Made by a program: the position numbers and the translations under genes. From PGYR01 sp041675005 (GTDB lineage Bacteria > Bacteroidota > Ignavibacteria > Kapaibacteriales > UBA2268), in NCBI GenBank assembly GCA_041675005.1, contig JBAYUQ010000001.1, positions 372,001 through 436,000 of the forward strand: a DNA stretch of 64,000 bases. The letters run 5' to 3'. Below the pieces are notes generated by a model that was given only the letters and a program-made list of their open reading frames with translations, did no database searches and was not told the DNA's origin. This document shows positions 1 through 9,742 of this stretch, in pieces. Position 1 is the stretch's first letter, and each line of letters starts with the position of its first letter.

Positions 1-654
1 TCCTAAAGCAAGTATATACTTGGGGTTAATTAATTCAATTTGTTTATGAAGATAAACTTCACAAGTATCTACTTCTGAAGTAGATGGTCTTCTGTTATTT
101 GGCGGGCGACATTTTAATATATTTGCAATAAATACATCGTCTCTAGACAATTGAATAGATTCCAAAATAGTAGTAAGCAATTTCCCCGATCTACCTACAA
201 ATGGCTCTCCTTGTGCATCTTCATCTCTACCGGGTGCTTCACCTATAATTAATAAATCTGCATTTGGGTCACCTGCACCGAAAACAAATTTATTTCTTGT
301 TGTACCCAATTCACATCTCATACATTCATGAATGTCATCATATAAAACTTCAAGTGAACCTGCATCCCTCCAGTTTTTTGAAACAGAATTTTCATCAATT
401 TTTATAATAGTTGGGGTTGCTAGTTGTTCTACTTTATCTTTTTCCCTAATATTTTGAACCTTTTCTATTTTTGGTTCACTAATTGTTGAACTTGTTTTGA
501 TTTCAATGTTAGGTGATTGTTTCTTCGCCATTTTCTCTCCTGCAATTTCCTTTTCTATCTTAAATTCAATACCATCACCATCAAAGAATATATTTTTTCC
601 ATATATATTTTGACTTTCCAAATAATTAAATATATCAGTTTTCAGATTACTCAA
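1..654 (-). CDS. Uracil-DNA glycosylase, family 4 (3' end outside the window)
   Basis: This gene encodes a Fe-S uracil-DNA glycosylase that removes uracil from DNA in base-excision repair. The 218 codons present carry the family-4 motif GEAPGRDEDAQGEPF followed by GRSGKLL. Four candidate cluster cysteines are visible: a CMRC pair before the motif, then one in LKCRPPNN and one in DTCEVYL. The C-terminal active-site region lies beyond position 1. I start it at TTG 654 because the frame stays open upstream of the ATG at 531, the added residues (SNLKTDIFNYLE) look like a real N-terminus, and AGGTGA lies 8 bases upstream. That start overlaps the hutH-like stop by 8 bases, so the two are probably cotranscribed. 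Confidence 0.88.
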   Translation of the reverse strand, partial: MSNLKTDIFNYLESQNIYGKNIFFDGDGIEFKIEKEIAGEKMAKKQSPNIEIKTSSTISEPKIEKVQNIREKDKVEQLATPTIIKIDENSVSKNWRDAGSLEVLYDDIHECMRCELGTTRNKFVFGAGDPNADLLIIGEAPGRDEDAQGEPFVGRSGKLLTTILESIQLSRDDVFIANILKCRPPNNRRPSTSEVDTCEVYLHKQIELINPKYILALG

Positions 655-2182
655 TGTCCAAATCACCTACCACTGTTTCTACTGCATCTAATATTTCATT
701 TGATCTAACTAAATCTGTAATTGTATTATGATCATTATAAAGTGGTCTATCTTCGTCCAAATACTCAATATGTTTTCTAATAATTTCATAAGCTTTTGCA
801 ACACCATCGCCAAATTTGAAATCTCTAAAATCAAGTGCTTGTGCCGCAGCAAAGAACTCTATACCGATAATGCTATGAGCATTCTCTAATATCTGTTTAT
901 TTTTCAATGCTGTATTCATCCCCATAGAAACAAAATCTTCTTGGTCAGCTGCAGCAGGTATAGATTGTACTGAAGCGGGTGCAGATAGCATTCTTTGCTC
1001 TACTATTAACGTATCAGCTGTATATTGGCTTAACATTAAACCACTATATAATCCAGCTTTATCTGTTAAGAAACTAGGTAATCCTTGACTTAGAGCTGGG
1101 TTTAACAATCTATTTAACCTTCTTTCAGAAAGTACAGAAATCATTGTAATAGCGGCACCAGCAGAGTCCATTGGTAATGAAACTGGTGAACCTTGGAAGT
1201 TAGCACCAGATAATACTTCATTATCATCAGGGAAGAATATTGGATTATCTCCTACACCATTTAATTCTATTTCGACTTGTTCTTGAGCCCATCTAATAGC
1301 ATCTCTTGCTGCCCCAATAACTTGAGGGCTAGAACGCATAGAGTAAGCATCTTGAACTTTAGTTTTAATTTTACCAGTTATTAAATCACTACCTTCTAAA
1401 CATTTTCTTATTGAAATTGCACTTTTTACAGCTCCTTGAAATCCTCGTACTTCGTGCAATTTTTTACTATACGGCTTCATATTTGCCATAAGTGCTTCTA
1501 AAGACATTGCTGCTGCAATTTCAGAATGTTTGATTAGCTTTTTGAAGTCGTATAGATGAATTGCACTCATTGCTGTTAATAAATTTGAGCCATTTATAAA
1601 AGCTAATCCATCTCTTGCTTTCAATCCTGGTATAGGAATGCCTGCTCTTTCGAATGCCTCTTTACCTGGTAATAGTTCACCTTGATAATATGCTTGCCCT
1701 TCACCTAACATAAGTAAAGCAGCTTGTGCCATAGGTGCTAAATCTCCGCTTGCACCAACAGAACCTTTCTGACAAACGAATGGGGTAACTCCTTTATTAA
1801 GCATATCAACAATAGTTTGAGTTATTTCTAGTCGGCATCCACTGTTTCCATTTGCATGTACATTTATCCTTCCGGCTAAAGCTCCACGCACATATTCAAT
1901 TGGTGCAGGAGCACCTATTCCAGCTGAATGATTATAGATAAGGTTCTTCTGGAATTGCTCCAATTGTTCATCGCTTAGAACGATTTCTGAGAATTCTCCG
2001 ATTCCAGTATTAACACCATACATCACGACATTTGCTTTGATTTTTGATTCAAGAAAAATTCGACATTTCTTAATCTTTTCAATGCTATCGTCAGCAATTT
2101 TTACTTTTGCATTGTTTCTTGCTATATCTACTATGGCATCAATTGTTAGACTATTACCTTTTAACTCATATACTTTTGACAT
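647..2182 (-). CDS. hutH: Histidine ammonia-lyase-like aromatic amino acid lyase
   Basis: A 511-aa member of the MIO-dependent lyase family, which eliminates ammonia from histidine or aromatic amino acids. The Ala-Ser-Gly triad that forms the MIO cofactor is at 144-146 (GSVGASGDLAP). The catalytic YGVNTG loop starts at Tyr55, and the QED motif at 414-416 is the form seen in histidine lyases. Two deviations make the substrate less certain: the selectivity pair usually Ser-His in HAL is Asn84-His85, and the residue after QED is Phe rather than His. No hutU, hutI or hutG is nearby. The next gene downstream on this strand is the uracil-DNA glycosylase, an unrelated partner. Histidine lyase is the best call; a tyrosine or other amino acid lyase is the alternative. 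Confidence 0.8.
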   Translation of the reverse strand: MSKVYELKGNSLTIDAIVDIARNNAKVKIADDSIEKIKKCRIFLESKIKANVVMYGVNTGIGEFSEIVLSDEQLEQFQKNLIYNHSAGIGAPAPIEYVRGALAGRINVHANGNSGCRLEITQTIVDMLNKGVTPFVCQKGSVGASGDLAPMAQAALLMLGEGQAYYQGELLPGKEAFERAGIPIPGLKARDGLAFINGSNLLTAMSAIHLYDFKKLIKHSEIAAAMSLEALMANMKPYSKKLHEVRGFQGAVKSAISIRKCLEGSDLITGKIKTKVQDAYSMRSSPQVIGAARDAIRWAQEQVEIELNGVGDNPIFFPDDNEVLSGANFQGSPVSLPMDSAGAAITMISVLSERRLNRLLNPALSQGLPSFLTDKAGLYSGLMLSQYTADTLIVEQRMLSAPASVQSIPAAADQEDFVSMGMNTALKNKQILENAHSIIGIEFFAAAQALDFRDFKFGDGVAKAYEIIRKHIEYLDEDRPLYNDHNTITDLVRSNEILDAVETVVGDLDIE

Positions 2183-2193
2183 AATTACCTCAT

Positions 2194-3396
2194 TTATTCA
2201 GCTAATTTAAGAAAACCATCTGTTAACCAATTAGCTATAGCTTGTCTATTATTTTTTTCTACTAATCTTATTTGATCTTGTTCATTTTGTATATTACCAA
2301 GTTCAATATAAACTGTAACTGGAATTGTATTGCGTAGCATATATAATCCTCGTGCTGAGACTGAACCATTGTACCCTCTTCCTGGTTGTGCCGCTCTATA
2401 CTTGCTTTCTATTGTCTCGAGTAAAGTACTTGCTATTACCTTTCCTCTTTCAGAACTCTGATTATGATAGAAAAATATATCGATTCTTCTACTTTTGTTT
2501 TCTCTACTATCTACATGAATTGGAACTACTATATGCTCTTTTGCAATATTCTGATTTTTATAATACTCATTATTAATTATCTCGACCCGCTTTCTCAATC
2601 TAGCTAATTGATTTCTGGGTATTTCCTGATCACCGTAATATATTTCGTTGAAACTATTATTCAAGTAAACATCATCACGTATCCCATCTTCTTTATCTTG
2701 AACTATTATTTTTACTGTGGCACCATGTTCCATCAGATTTTTGGCTAATCTAAGAATAATATCATAAGCATATTCATCTTCATGTAGTTCATTACCGTAT
2801 CTTCTACCAATCGCCCCTGGGTCAGGACCACCATGACCACCAACTAAATAGTAAATATTGTCTTTTAGTTTATGACTGATCTCTTTTACTTGTTTATACT
2901 TTTCACCAAAGAGAGGCTCTATGTAAGTCTGTAAACCACTTTTTTTGGTTTTAGTTACAGTATTGTTAGTAGTAACAATATTTTCACCTTCTTTCAAATA
3001 GAAAGTTATCTCTGGAACCCAAAGAACTTTATCAATTTTATAATTATTACTTTTTATTCCTTTCGAGAAAAGCAAATCATTATATTCTTGAATTGTGACT
3101 GCATATTCATAGTCAGAGTTACCAATACTAGAACGAATAGAATTACCATTATACTCGAAAACATGTATTGGTAGTTTATACTTCACACCTAAATACAAGG
3201 AATTACTAGACCCAAGTTTAGATTGATTCAAACTATTAAACACAGATACATTTTGTTCGGTATAATCTAATCTATAACGTTGGAATATTATCTTTAGACC
3301 GTCTCCGTTTTGAGGGAGTATCTCTAAATACTCAGCACCCAAGATTGGTAAGACGTTAATTAATACAACTACAAATACAATTCTAAATATTTTCAT
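2194..3396 (-). CDS. Exported N-acetylmuramoyl-L-alanine amidase (Amidase_3)
   Basis: A zinc amidase predicted to cut the MurNAc-L-Ala bond of peptidoglycan in the periplasm. A signal peptide (KIFRIVFVVVLINVLPILGA) precedes a LysM-like stretch (about 75-135) and the amidase domain (about 180-400). In numbering from the upstream ATG at 3408, the candidate zinc and catalytic residues are His192 (GGHGGPDPGA), a Glu in ELHEDEY (207-213), His298 (PIHVDS) and Glu369 (YIELGN). I prefer the ATG at 3396, which begins a cleaner signal peptide; the ATG at 3408 would add four residues. It lies 11 bases upstream of the lyase on the same strand. Confidence 0.86.
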   Translation of the reverse strand: MKIFRIVFVVVLINVLPILGAEYLEILPQNGDGLKIIFQRYRLDYTEQNVSVFNSLNQSKLGSSNSLYLGVKYKLPIHVFEYNGNSIRSSIGNSDYEYAVTIQEYNDLLFSKGIKSNNYKIDKVLWVPEITFYLKEGENIVTTNNTVTKTKKSGLQTYIEPLFGEKYKQVKEISHKLKDNIYYLVGGHGGPDPGAIGRRYGNELHEDEYAYDIILRLAKNLMEHGATVKIIVQDKEDGIRDDVYLNNSFNEIYYGDQEIPRNQLARLRKRVEIINNEYYKNQNIAKEHIVVPIHVDSRENKSRRIDIFFYHNQSSERGKVIASTLLETIESKYRAAQPGRGYNGSVSARGLYMLRNTIPVTVYIELGNIQNEQDQIRLVEKNNRQAIANWLTDGFLKLAE

Positions 3397-3591
3397 CAAA
3401 TATGGCATTTTATTAGCTACTAATTTAAAAAATCAATTAAGTATGCGAGTACAATAAGTTCTTATTTATCGAATTGTTGATAATTATTACTACACAACCT
3501 AATAAGTTGTCAAGAAATTGCTCTAAATCAAGGATAATTGCTATTTTGTGTCTTCAAAAATGTCAATAAAGTAAAAAATAGAATAATTGAA

Positions 3592-4998
3592 ATGGATTTG
3601 TTAGAAAAGATAATTTCGCTTTCAAAAAGAAAAGGTTTTGTATTCCAATCTTCTGAGATTTATGGTGGATTAAACGGATGCTGGGATTTTGGACCCTTGG
3701 GTGTAGAATTGCTAAAAAACATCAAAGATGAGTGGTGGAAAACTATGACTTATCGTGATAATATAGAAGGTTTAGATGCTTCTATTCTTATGCACCCACG
3801 TACATGGGATGCTTCAGGTCATACTGTTCAATTCTCAGACCCGATGATTGATAATAAAACTACAAAAAAAAGATACAGAGCAGATAACCTAATAGAAGAA
3901 GAAATTCAAAAGCTATTAAAAAAAGGTAAAACTAACAAAGCTGAAGAATTAGAAAAAAAATTAGAAACTGCTCAGAGTAATGAAGATTATTATAATATTA
4001 TTATCGAAGCTGATATACACGATAACGGAAGTAGAGAATGGACTGATGTTAAGAATTTCAATTTGATGTTCAAGACTTTCATCGGACCAGTAGAAGATAC
4101 TTCTAATACAGTCTATCTTAGACCAGAAACAGCACAGGGAATATTTGTCAATTTCAAAAACGTAATGGAATCAGGCAGGCAAAAAATTCCATTTGGTATT
4201 GCACAGATAGGTAAAGCATTTAGAAATGAGATAAATACAAAGAATTTCTTATTTAGGACTCGTGAATTCGAACAAATGGAAATGCAATATTTTGTCAAAC
4301 CTGGTACTGAGAAAGAAAATTTTGAACATTGGCAAAAAGAAAGATGGGATTGGTACGTTAGCTTAGGAATGAAAGAAGAGAACCTTCGTTGGCACAATCA
4401 TGAGAAATTAGCTCATTATGCAAACTTTGCTTCAGATATAGAATTCAAATTTCCTTTTGGTTTTGGCGAAATGGAAGGAGTCCATTCCCGTACAGATTTC
4501 GATTTACTAAGACATCAAGAATACTCAGGTAAAAAATTAGAGTATGTAGATACTGTAAATGGTGATAGATTTGTTCCCTATGTTATTGAAACTTCGGGAG
4601 GTGTATCACGTTCATTTATGGCTTTCTTGTGCAATGCTTACGAAGAAGAAATTATAAAAGATGGTGATAAGGAAGATACTCGGACTGTACTTAGATTCCA
4701 CAAGAAATTAGCACCAATAAAAGCGGCAGTTTTCCCATTAGTTAAAAAAGACGGAATGCCTGAAATTGCTACTGAGATATATAATGATATACAAACTACA
4801 TTCAAGGCCCAATACGATGAATCGGGTGCAGTAGGTAGAAGATATAGAAGACAAGATGAAATTGGGACACCTTACTGCATAACAGTTGACGGTCAATCAG
4901 TTGAAGATGGCACCGTTACTATTAGAGATAGAGATACAATGGAACAAATCAGAATACATAAAGACGATGTCTTATCTTATTTAAAAAGTAATATATAA
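3592..4998 (+). CDS. glyQS: Glycyl-tRNA synthetase, dimeric eukaryote-like type
   Basis: A class II aminoacyl-tRNA synthetase that charges tRNA-Gly. It is the single-chain alpha2 type (468 aa from this start), not the bacterial alpha/beta type. Visible hallmarks are RKGFVFQSSEIYGG at the N-terminus, the YLRPETAQGIFVNF segment, motif 2 around FRNEINTKNFLFRTREFEQME, and the C-terminal anticodon-binding domain from about 370, ending near DRDTMEQIRI. The ORF can be read from a TTG at 3538, but the family begins near the ATG at 3592. A protease gene starts 7 bases downstream. Confidence 0.95.
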   Translation: MDLLEKIISLSKRKGFVFQSSEIYGGLNGCWDFGPLGVELLKNIKDEWWKTMTYRDNIEGLDASILMHPRTWDASGHTVQFSDPMIDNKTTKKRYRADNLIEEEIQKLLKKGKTNKAEELEKKLETAQSNEDYYNIIIEADIHDNGSREWTDVKNFNLMFKTFIGPVEDTSNTVYLRPETAQGIFVNFKNVMESGRQKIPFGIAQIGKAFRNEINTKNFLFRTREFEQMEMQYFVKPGTEKENFEHWQKERWDWYVSLGMKEENLRWHNHEKLAHYANFASDIEFKFPFGFGEMEGVHSRTDFDLLRHQEYSGKKLEYVDTVNGDRFVPYVIETSGGVSRSFMAFLCNAYEEEIIKDGDKEDTRTVLRFHKKLAPIKAAVFPLVKKDGMPEIATEIYNDIQTTFKAQYDESGAVGRRYRRQDEIGTPYCITVDGQSVEDGTVTIRDRDTMEQIRIHKDDVLSYLKSNI

Positions 4999-5005
4999 CA
5001 AATAA

Positions 5006-6643
5006 TTGAATCTATATAAATACATAATATTATTTTTACTTCCTTTGACATTGATAAGTGCAAAGAAAGACGATAAGTATTTCGAGATATATAATTCATT
5101 AAGTACGTTTGGACGTGCTTATGAACAACTTAATAATGGCTATGTCAGCGATGTAAATCCAAATGAGCTTATTAAACAGTCAATTATCGGGATGGTTTCT
5201 GAGTTAGATCCCTATACTAGGTATGAAGAGAATGTGGGGGAGACACAGTCAGATTATCTCTCGACGGGGTACTACATTGGATTTGGTTTCACTGTTGATA
5301 AAGTCAACTCGAAAAATACAATAGTTAAAGTTATCGAAGGTTATCCAGCAGACAAAGCTGGACTAAGAATCGGAGATGAACTGATTTCAATTGACAGCAT
5401 TTATGTTGGAAAATTAGACCAAGATTCACTCCGCTCTATATTGGTTGGTAAATCAGGAACTAAGGCAATATTTAAATATTATAGATTGGGTCATAAAGAC
5501 TCAAACGAAGTAGAAATAACTAGAACAGAAGTTGTAATTAAAGATGTTCCTTTTCAAAGAATAATAAAAGATTCAATTGCTTATATTAAATTGGATCAGT
5601 TCTCTGTAAAAGCTGATTTTGCATTCAGAAAGGCACTGAGAGAGTTAGAATATGAAGGTAAGTTTAATTCACTAATCATTGATTTGAGAGATAATCCAGG
5701 TGGAGTTCTACAAGCGTCATTAAGAATTCTCGAGTTATTTGTACCTGAAAACACTTTACTGCTAACTACTCGCGGTAAATTAAAAGAAAACTCTCAAGAC
5801 TATTATTCTAGAACAATTCCTCTTTACCCAGATTTGAAGGTTGCAGTATTAATAAATGACAATAGTGCTTCTGCTAGTGAAATTGTTGCTGGAGCATTCC
5901 AAGATACTGATAGGGGAGTTGTAATTGGTAGAAAATCTTTTGGAAAAGGATTAGTCCAACAAACATTACCACTCGATGAGAATTCTAAGTTAAGAATGAC
6001 AATTGCAAAATATTATACTCCTTCAGGACGCTGTATTCAAAAGATAGATTACAATATTGAGAAGAATCAATATGATTTGTCTTCCTCAACACTATTCAAG
6101 ACAAAGAACGGAAGAACTGTTAATAAAGAAGATGGCATTAGTCCTGATAAAAATGTGAATAAGAAAGATTACCCTGAAATCATTAATAATTTGATAAAGA
6201 GTGATATCATCTTTAATTTTGCAGTTATGCACACTGCCAAATATGAAAAATCTATTGAAGATTACAAATTGAAGGTTGAAGAATTCGATAAATTTTTAAA
6301 CTTCTTGAATGAAGAGAAAAGATATTATAAATTTGATGAATTAAAACCAATAGAGGATTTGTCAAATAGAAAATATAAAGACGTAATTTCGTCACAGTCA
6401 CAAGACAACTTAACAGTTTTAGAAAGTTCTTTAAAATCAGATATTAAAAAGAATATATTAGAAAATAAAGAACAGATTATTGATTTGATAAATGAAATAT
6501 CAACTTATATATTAAAAGGAAGAGAATATACTTTCTTTGAAAATATAGATAGTGACGAATATATAATTGAAGCTATTAATTCATTATCAGATAAATATGA
6601 TACTATATTAAAAGCTAATGTCTTAATAAAAAATGAAAACTAA
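5006..6643 (+). CDS. Carboxyl-terminal processing protease (S41, CtpA-like)
   Basis: An exported serine protease of 545 aa. It starts at a TTG 7 bases after glyQS, and the first 19 residues form a signal peptide. A PDZ domain lies at about 85-160. The S41 catalytic domain follows, with the dyad Ser289 (NDNSASASEI) and Lys314 (SFGKGLVQQ), spaced as in Prc/CtpA. A lysine- and glutamate-rich helical tail of about 150 residues (about 400-545) follows the protease core. Members of the family trim or degrade periplasmic proteins; the substrate here is unknown. Confidence 0.92.
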   Translation: MNLYKYIILFLLPLTLISAKKDDKYFEIYNSLSTFGRAYEQLNNGYVSDVNPNELIKQSIIGMVSELDPYTRYEENVGETQSDYLSTGYYIGFGFTVDKVNSKNTIVKVIEGYPADKAGLRIGDELISIDSIYVGKLDQDSLRSILVGKSGTKAIFKYYRLGHKDSNEVEITRTEVVIKDVPFQRIIKDSIAYIKLDQFSVKADFAFRKALRELEYEGKFNSLIIDLRDNPGGVLQASLRILELFVPENTLLLTTRGKLKENSQDYYSRTIPLYPDLKVAVLINDNSASASEIVAGAFQDTDRGVVIGRKSFGKGLVQQTLPLDENSKLRMTIAKYYTPSGRCIQKIDYNIEKNQYDLSSSTLFKTKNGRTVNKEDGISPDKNVNKKDYPEIINNLIKSDIIFNFAVMHTAKYEKSIEDYKLKVEEFDKFLNFLNEEKRYYKFDELKPIEDLSNRKYKDVISSQSQDNLTVLESSLKSDIKKNILENKEQIIDLINEISTYILKGREYTFFENIDSDEYIIEAINSLSDKYDTILKANVLIKNEN

Positions 6644-6657
6644 TCTCTAGAGATTAG
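6640..6657. promoter_or_regulatory. Perfect 18-bp palindrome at the ctpA stop
   Basis: CTAATCTCTAGAGATTAG is its own reverse complement and includes the stop codon of the protease gene. It lies 42 bases before rpoD. There is no loop and no following T run, so it is a poor terminator. An operator for a dimeric regulator is possible but unproven. Confidence 0.3.
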
Positions 6658-6698
6658 AAAATAAATAGAAAACAATTTAATTACTTAATTGAAGTAGT

Positions 6699-7562
6699 AT
6701 GAGAATAACCAAACAATATACAAATCGTGAGTCGCAATCACTTGATAAATACCTTCAAGAGATTGGTAAAGTCGATTTGATTACAGCAGAAGAAGAAATA
6801 GAATTAGCCCAACTAATAAAAAAAGGTGGCGTACCTGGTATGCAAGCTTTGGAAAAGATGGTAAAAGCTAACCTTCGTTTCGTTGTTTCTGTAGCTAAAC
6901 AATATCAAAATCAAGGTTTATCTTTAGGTGACTTGATTAATGAAGGTAACTTAGGTCTAATAAAAGCAGCAAAAAGATTTGATGAAACTCGTGGTTTCAA
7001 ATTTATCTCTTATGCTGTATGGTGGATTAGACAATCTATTCTTCAAGCTTTAGCTGAGCAATCAAGAATCGTAAGATTGCCACTAAATAGAGTTGGTGCC
7101 TTGAATAAAATAGGAAAGAAATTTTCTGAATTAGAACAAGAATTTGAAAGAGAGCCAACGGCAACAGAATTAGCTGATGAACTAGAGATGAGTATCTCTG
7201 AGATAACTGAAACAATCAAAATCTCAGGAAGACACTTGTCTGTTGATGCACCTTTTGTACAAGGTGAAGATAATAGTTTATTAGATGTATTACCGAATGA
7301 ACAACAACCACCACCTGATACAGATCTAATGCAAGAGTCATTAAGAACTGAAGTAAAACAAGTACTTACTACTTTATCAGAAAGAGAAGCTGAAGTAATT
7401 AAGCTTTATTTCGGAATAGATGGTAATAGTCTTACATTAGAAGAGATTGGTGAGAAGTTTAATTTGACAAGAGAAAGAGTAAGACAAATAAAAGAAAAAG
7501 CTATTCGAAGACTTAGACATCAGTCAAGGTCAAAATCACTAAGGACTTTTTTAGGTCAATAG
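6699..7562 (+). CDS. rpoD: Principal RNA polymerase sigma factor (RpoD/SigA)
   Basis: The 287-aa primary sigma factor of the Bacteroidota type, which lacks the long acidic region 1.1 of E. coli RpoD. Region 1.2 begins at SQSLDKYLQEIGKVDLI. Region 2 contains NEGNLGLIKAAKRFDETRGF and the -10-reading segment FISYAVWWIRQSI. Region 3 lies at about 140-200. Region 4 carries the -35-binding helix-turn-helix (LTLEEIGEKFNLTRERVRQI). This factor is expected to read the TTTG/TAnnTTTG promoters found elsewhere in the window. Confidence 0.96.
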   Translation: MRITKQYTNRESQSLDKYLQEIGKVDLITAEEEIELAQLIKKGGVPGMQALEKMVKANLRFVVSVAKQYQNQGLSLGDLINEGNLGLIKAAKRFDETRGFKFISYAVWWIRQSILQALAEQSRIVRLPLNRVGALNKIGKKFSELEQEFEREPTATELADELEMSISEITETIKISGRHLSVDAPFVQGEDNSLLDVLPNEQQPPPDTDLMQESLRTEVKQVLTTLSEREAEVIKLYFGIDGNSLTLEEIGEKFNLTRERVRQIKEKAIRRLRHQSRSKSLRTFLGQ

Positions 7563-7580
7563 TAAATATTAAGGAAAGAT

Positions 7581-8525
7581 ATGCAGCAAATTGATATACC
7601 GGTTCTAACAAAACCGAAGTTAGAAGATAAAGTTAAGATTCCTCAATTCAAAAATAACAATAGAAATAACCCCGAGTTAAAAACTACTCGTGGTAAAAGA
7701 CCTGAATGGTTAAAAGTACAAGCTCCAGGGGGAGATAGTTTTGCAAATATAAAGAAAATGATGAGATCTAAATCTCTTCATACTGTTTGTGAAGAAGCAA
7801 GATGTCCAAACATAGGTGAATGTTGGGGAAGTGGTACAGCTACTTTTATGATTCTCGGCGATACTTGTACTCGTGCATGTAGTTTCTGTGCTATCAAAAC
7901 TGGAAGACCTGGTACACTAAATTGGGAAGAGCCAAATGATGTAGCAAGGTCTGTTAAAGAAATGCAGTTGAAACATGCTGTAGTTACTTCTGTGAACAGA
8001 GATGAGCTAAAAGATCAAGGATCTACTCTTTGGGCTAAAACAATAGAAAGAATAAAAGAAGAAAATCCTACAACTACAGTTGAAGTACTTATCCCTGATT
8101 TTAAAGGGGATATGGAATGTTTGAAAAGAGTTACCGACTCTAAACCAGACGTACTTAATCACAATATAGAAACTGTACCACGCTTATATAGAATAGTAAG
8201 ACCTCAAGCGAGATACCAAAGATCACTTGACCTACTAGAGGAAGCAAAACGGTTAGGTATGCGTACAAAGACTGGTATTATGGTCGGTATTGGAGAGACA
8301 GACGAAGAAGTTTATGAATTGATGAAAGATTTAGTGAAAATCAAAGTTAATGTCTTTACAATCGGACAATACTTACAACCATCGGTAAAGCATTCACCAG
8401 TTGATAGATTCGTTCATCCTGACACTTTCAAAAAATATAAGGAAGTAGGGGAGGAAATGGGAATTGAATATGTTGAATCTGGTCCATTAGTTCGTTCTTC
8501 CTATCATGCTGAAAGACATGTCTGA
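7581..8525 (+). CDS. lipA: Lipoyl synthase
   Basis: A radical SAM enzyme that inserts two sulfurs into octanoyl groups to make lipoyl cofactor. Both clusters are visible: the auxiliary cluster cysteines Cys70, Cys75 and Cys81 (CEEARCPNIGEC) and the radical SAM cysteines Cys96, Cys100 and Cys103 (CTRACSFC). The C-terminal RSSYHAE carries the conserved serine. Length (314 aa) is normal, with a slightly long basic N-terminus. AAGGAAAG precedes the ATG. Its product serves, among others, the glycine cleavage system, of which gcvPB lies at 29.8 kb. Confidence 0.96.
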   Translation: MQQIDIPVLTKPKLEDKVKIPQFKNNNRNNPELKTTRGKRPEWLKVQAPGGDSFANIKKMMRSKSLHTVCEEARCPNIGECWGSGTATFMILGDTCTRACSFCAIKTGRPGTLNWEEPNDVARSVKEMQLKHAVVTSVNRDELKDQGSTLWAKTIERIKEENPTTTVEVLIPDFKGDMECLKRVTDSKPDVLNHNIETVPRLYRIVRPQARYQRSLDLLEEAKRLGMRTKTGIMVGIGETDEEVYELMKDLVKIKVNVFTIGQYLQPSVKHSPVDRFVHPDTFKKYKEVGEEMGIEYVESGPLVRSSYHAERHV

Positions 8526-9309
8526 TGAGAATACATTTGAATTCAAATTATTAGGTACTGGGACTTCTACAGGAGTCCCAACTATCTCATGTAATTGTTC
8601 AACTTGCATTTCAGAAGACCCAAAAGACAAGCGCCTCCGCTGTTCAGCACTTATCACATACAAGAATAAGAATATAATCATAGATACTGGACCTGACTTT
8701 AGGCAACAATTTCTGAATTATGGGATTAACCATTTGGATGCTGTTGTTTATACTCATCATCACTTTGACCATATTGGGGGTTTTGATGATATTCGTGGTA
8801 TCAATTTTACTTCAAAGAAAGGGCTTCCTATTTACTTAAATTATAAGACGTTAGATAATCTTTCTCGAATATTCTCTTACGCTTTCCGAGATTATAATGA
8901 AACCGGTGGTGGAATACCAATGGTGGATGTAAATATGATATCAGAAGGTGATTTCTATGTTGAAGGTTTGAAAATTACAATTTTACCACTAATACATGGT
9001 ACGCTGGAAGTCTTAGGTTTCCGTATAGGAAATATAGCATATTGTACCGATACTAATCACATCCCTGATAGCACAGTCGAGCAAATGCAGGGTCTAGATG
9101 TTCTTATTCTAGACGGTTTGAGACCTAAACTACATAAAACTCACTTTAATATAGATCAAGCTATAGAACAAGCAAAGAAAATAAATGCTAAACAAACATA
9201 TATTACACATATAGCACATCAAGTTAAACACTCAGAAGTAGAGATTACTTTACCCGAAGGAATTAACTTAGCTTATGATGGATTAACTATAAAAGGTAAA
9301 TTATTATGA
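8518..9309 (+). CDS. MBL-fold metallohydrolase (PhnP/RNase Z-like)
   Basis: A soluble metallo-beta-lactamase-fold hydrolase of 263 aa. It begins with LGTGTSTGVPTISC and a Cys-rich stretch (CNCSTC, 25-30), like PhnP-type phosphodiesterases. The metal motif is H80-x-H82-x-D84-H85 (THHHFDHIGG). Further metal ligands are likely in LPLIHGT and YCTDTNHIP. The start overlaps the lipA stop; an ATG at 8506 would add four residues. The substrate cannot be read from the sequence; a cyclic phosphodiesterase or related activity is inferred from the family. Confidence 0.85.
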   Translation: MSDENTFEFKLLGTGTSTGVPTISCNCSTCISEDPKDKRLRCSALITYKNKNIIIDTGPDFRQQFLNYGINHLDAVVYTHHHFDHIGGFDDIRGINFTSKKGLPIYLNYKTLDNLSRIFSYAFRDYNETGGGIPMVDVNMISEGDFYVEGLKITILPLIHGTLEVLGFRIGNIAYCTDTNHIPDSTVEQMQGLDVLILDGLRPKLHKTHFNIDQAIEQAKKINAKQTYITHIAHQVKHSEVEITLPEGINLAYDGLTIKGKLL

Positions 9310-9716
9310 TAAAAATAAGTGTTGATTATTTGGGTGATCTATATTGCAATGTAGTTCATACCCCATCAGGGAACTCATTCAAAACAAGTGCACCAGTAGA
9401 TAACAAAGGAAAAGGTGATTATATATCACCAACGGATTTAGTTGCAGCATCTATAGCCTCTTGTGTTTCTACAATTATGGGGATTAAAGCACAAGACAAG
9501 AGAATAGATATTAAAGGAATGAATATAACAGCATCTAAGATTATGACTGAAGTTCCATTTAGAAGAATTGAAAAGTTGGTTTTAGATATTACTTTTCCAC
9601 ACCAATTAAATAATGAAGATTTCAAACTATTATCTAATGTTGTGAAGACTTGTCCAGTAACTAAAAGCTTAACCTCTGAAATAAAACTTGAATATAATTT
9701 CAATTTTGCTGAATAA
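9306..9716 (+). CDS. OsmC-family protein
   Basis: A 136-aa OsmC/Ohr-fold protein. The two redox cysteines typical of the family are present: Cys53 in SIASCVSTIMG and Cys116 in VKTCPVTKSL. This pairing suggests hydroperoxide reduction. The start overlaps the upstream hydrolase stop (ATGA), so translation is probably coupled. Its place behind lipA and the hydrolase gives no further hint of a specific substrate. Confidence 0.87.
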   Translation: MIKISVDYLGDLYCNVVHTPSGNSFKTSAPVDNKGKGDYISPTDLVAASIASCVSTIMGIKAQDKRIDIKGMNITASKIMTEVPFRRIEKLVLDITFPHQLNNEDFKLLSNVVKTCPVTKSLTSEIKLEYNFNFAE

Positions 9717-9742
9717 GATTATCTAATCTGTGTTAGTTTTTT

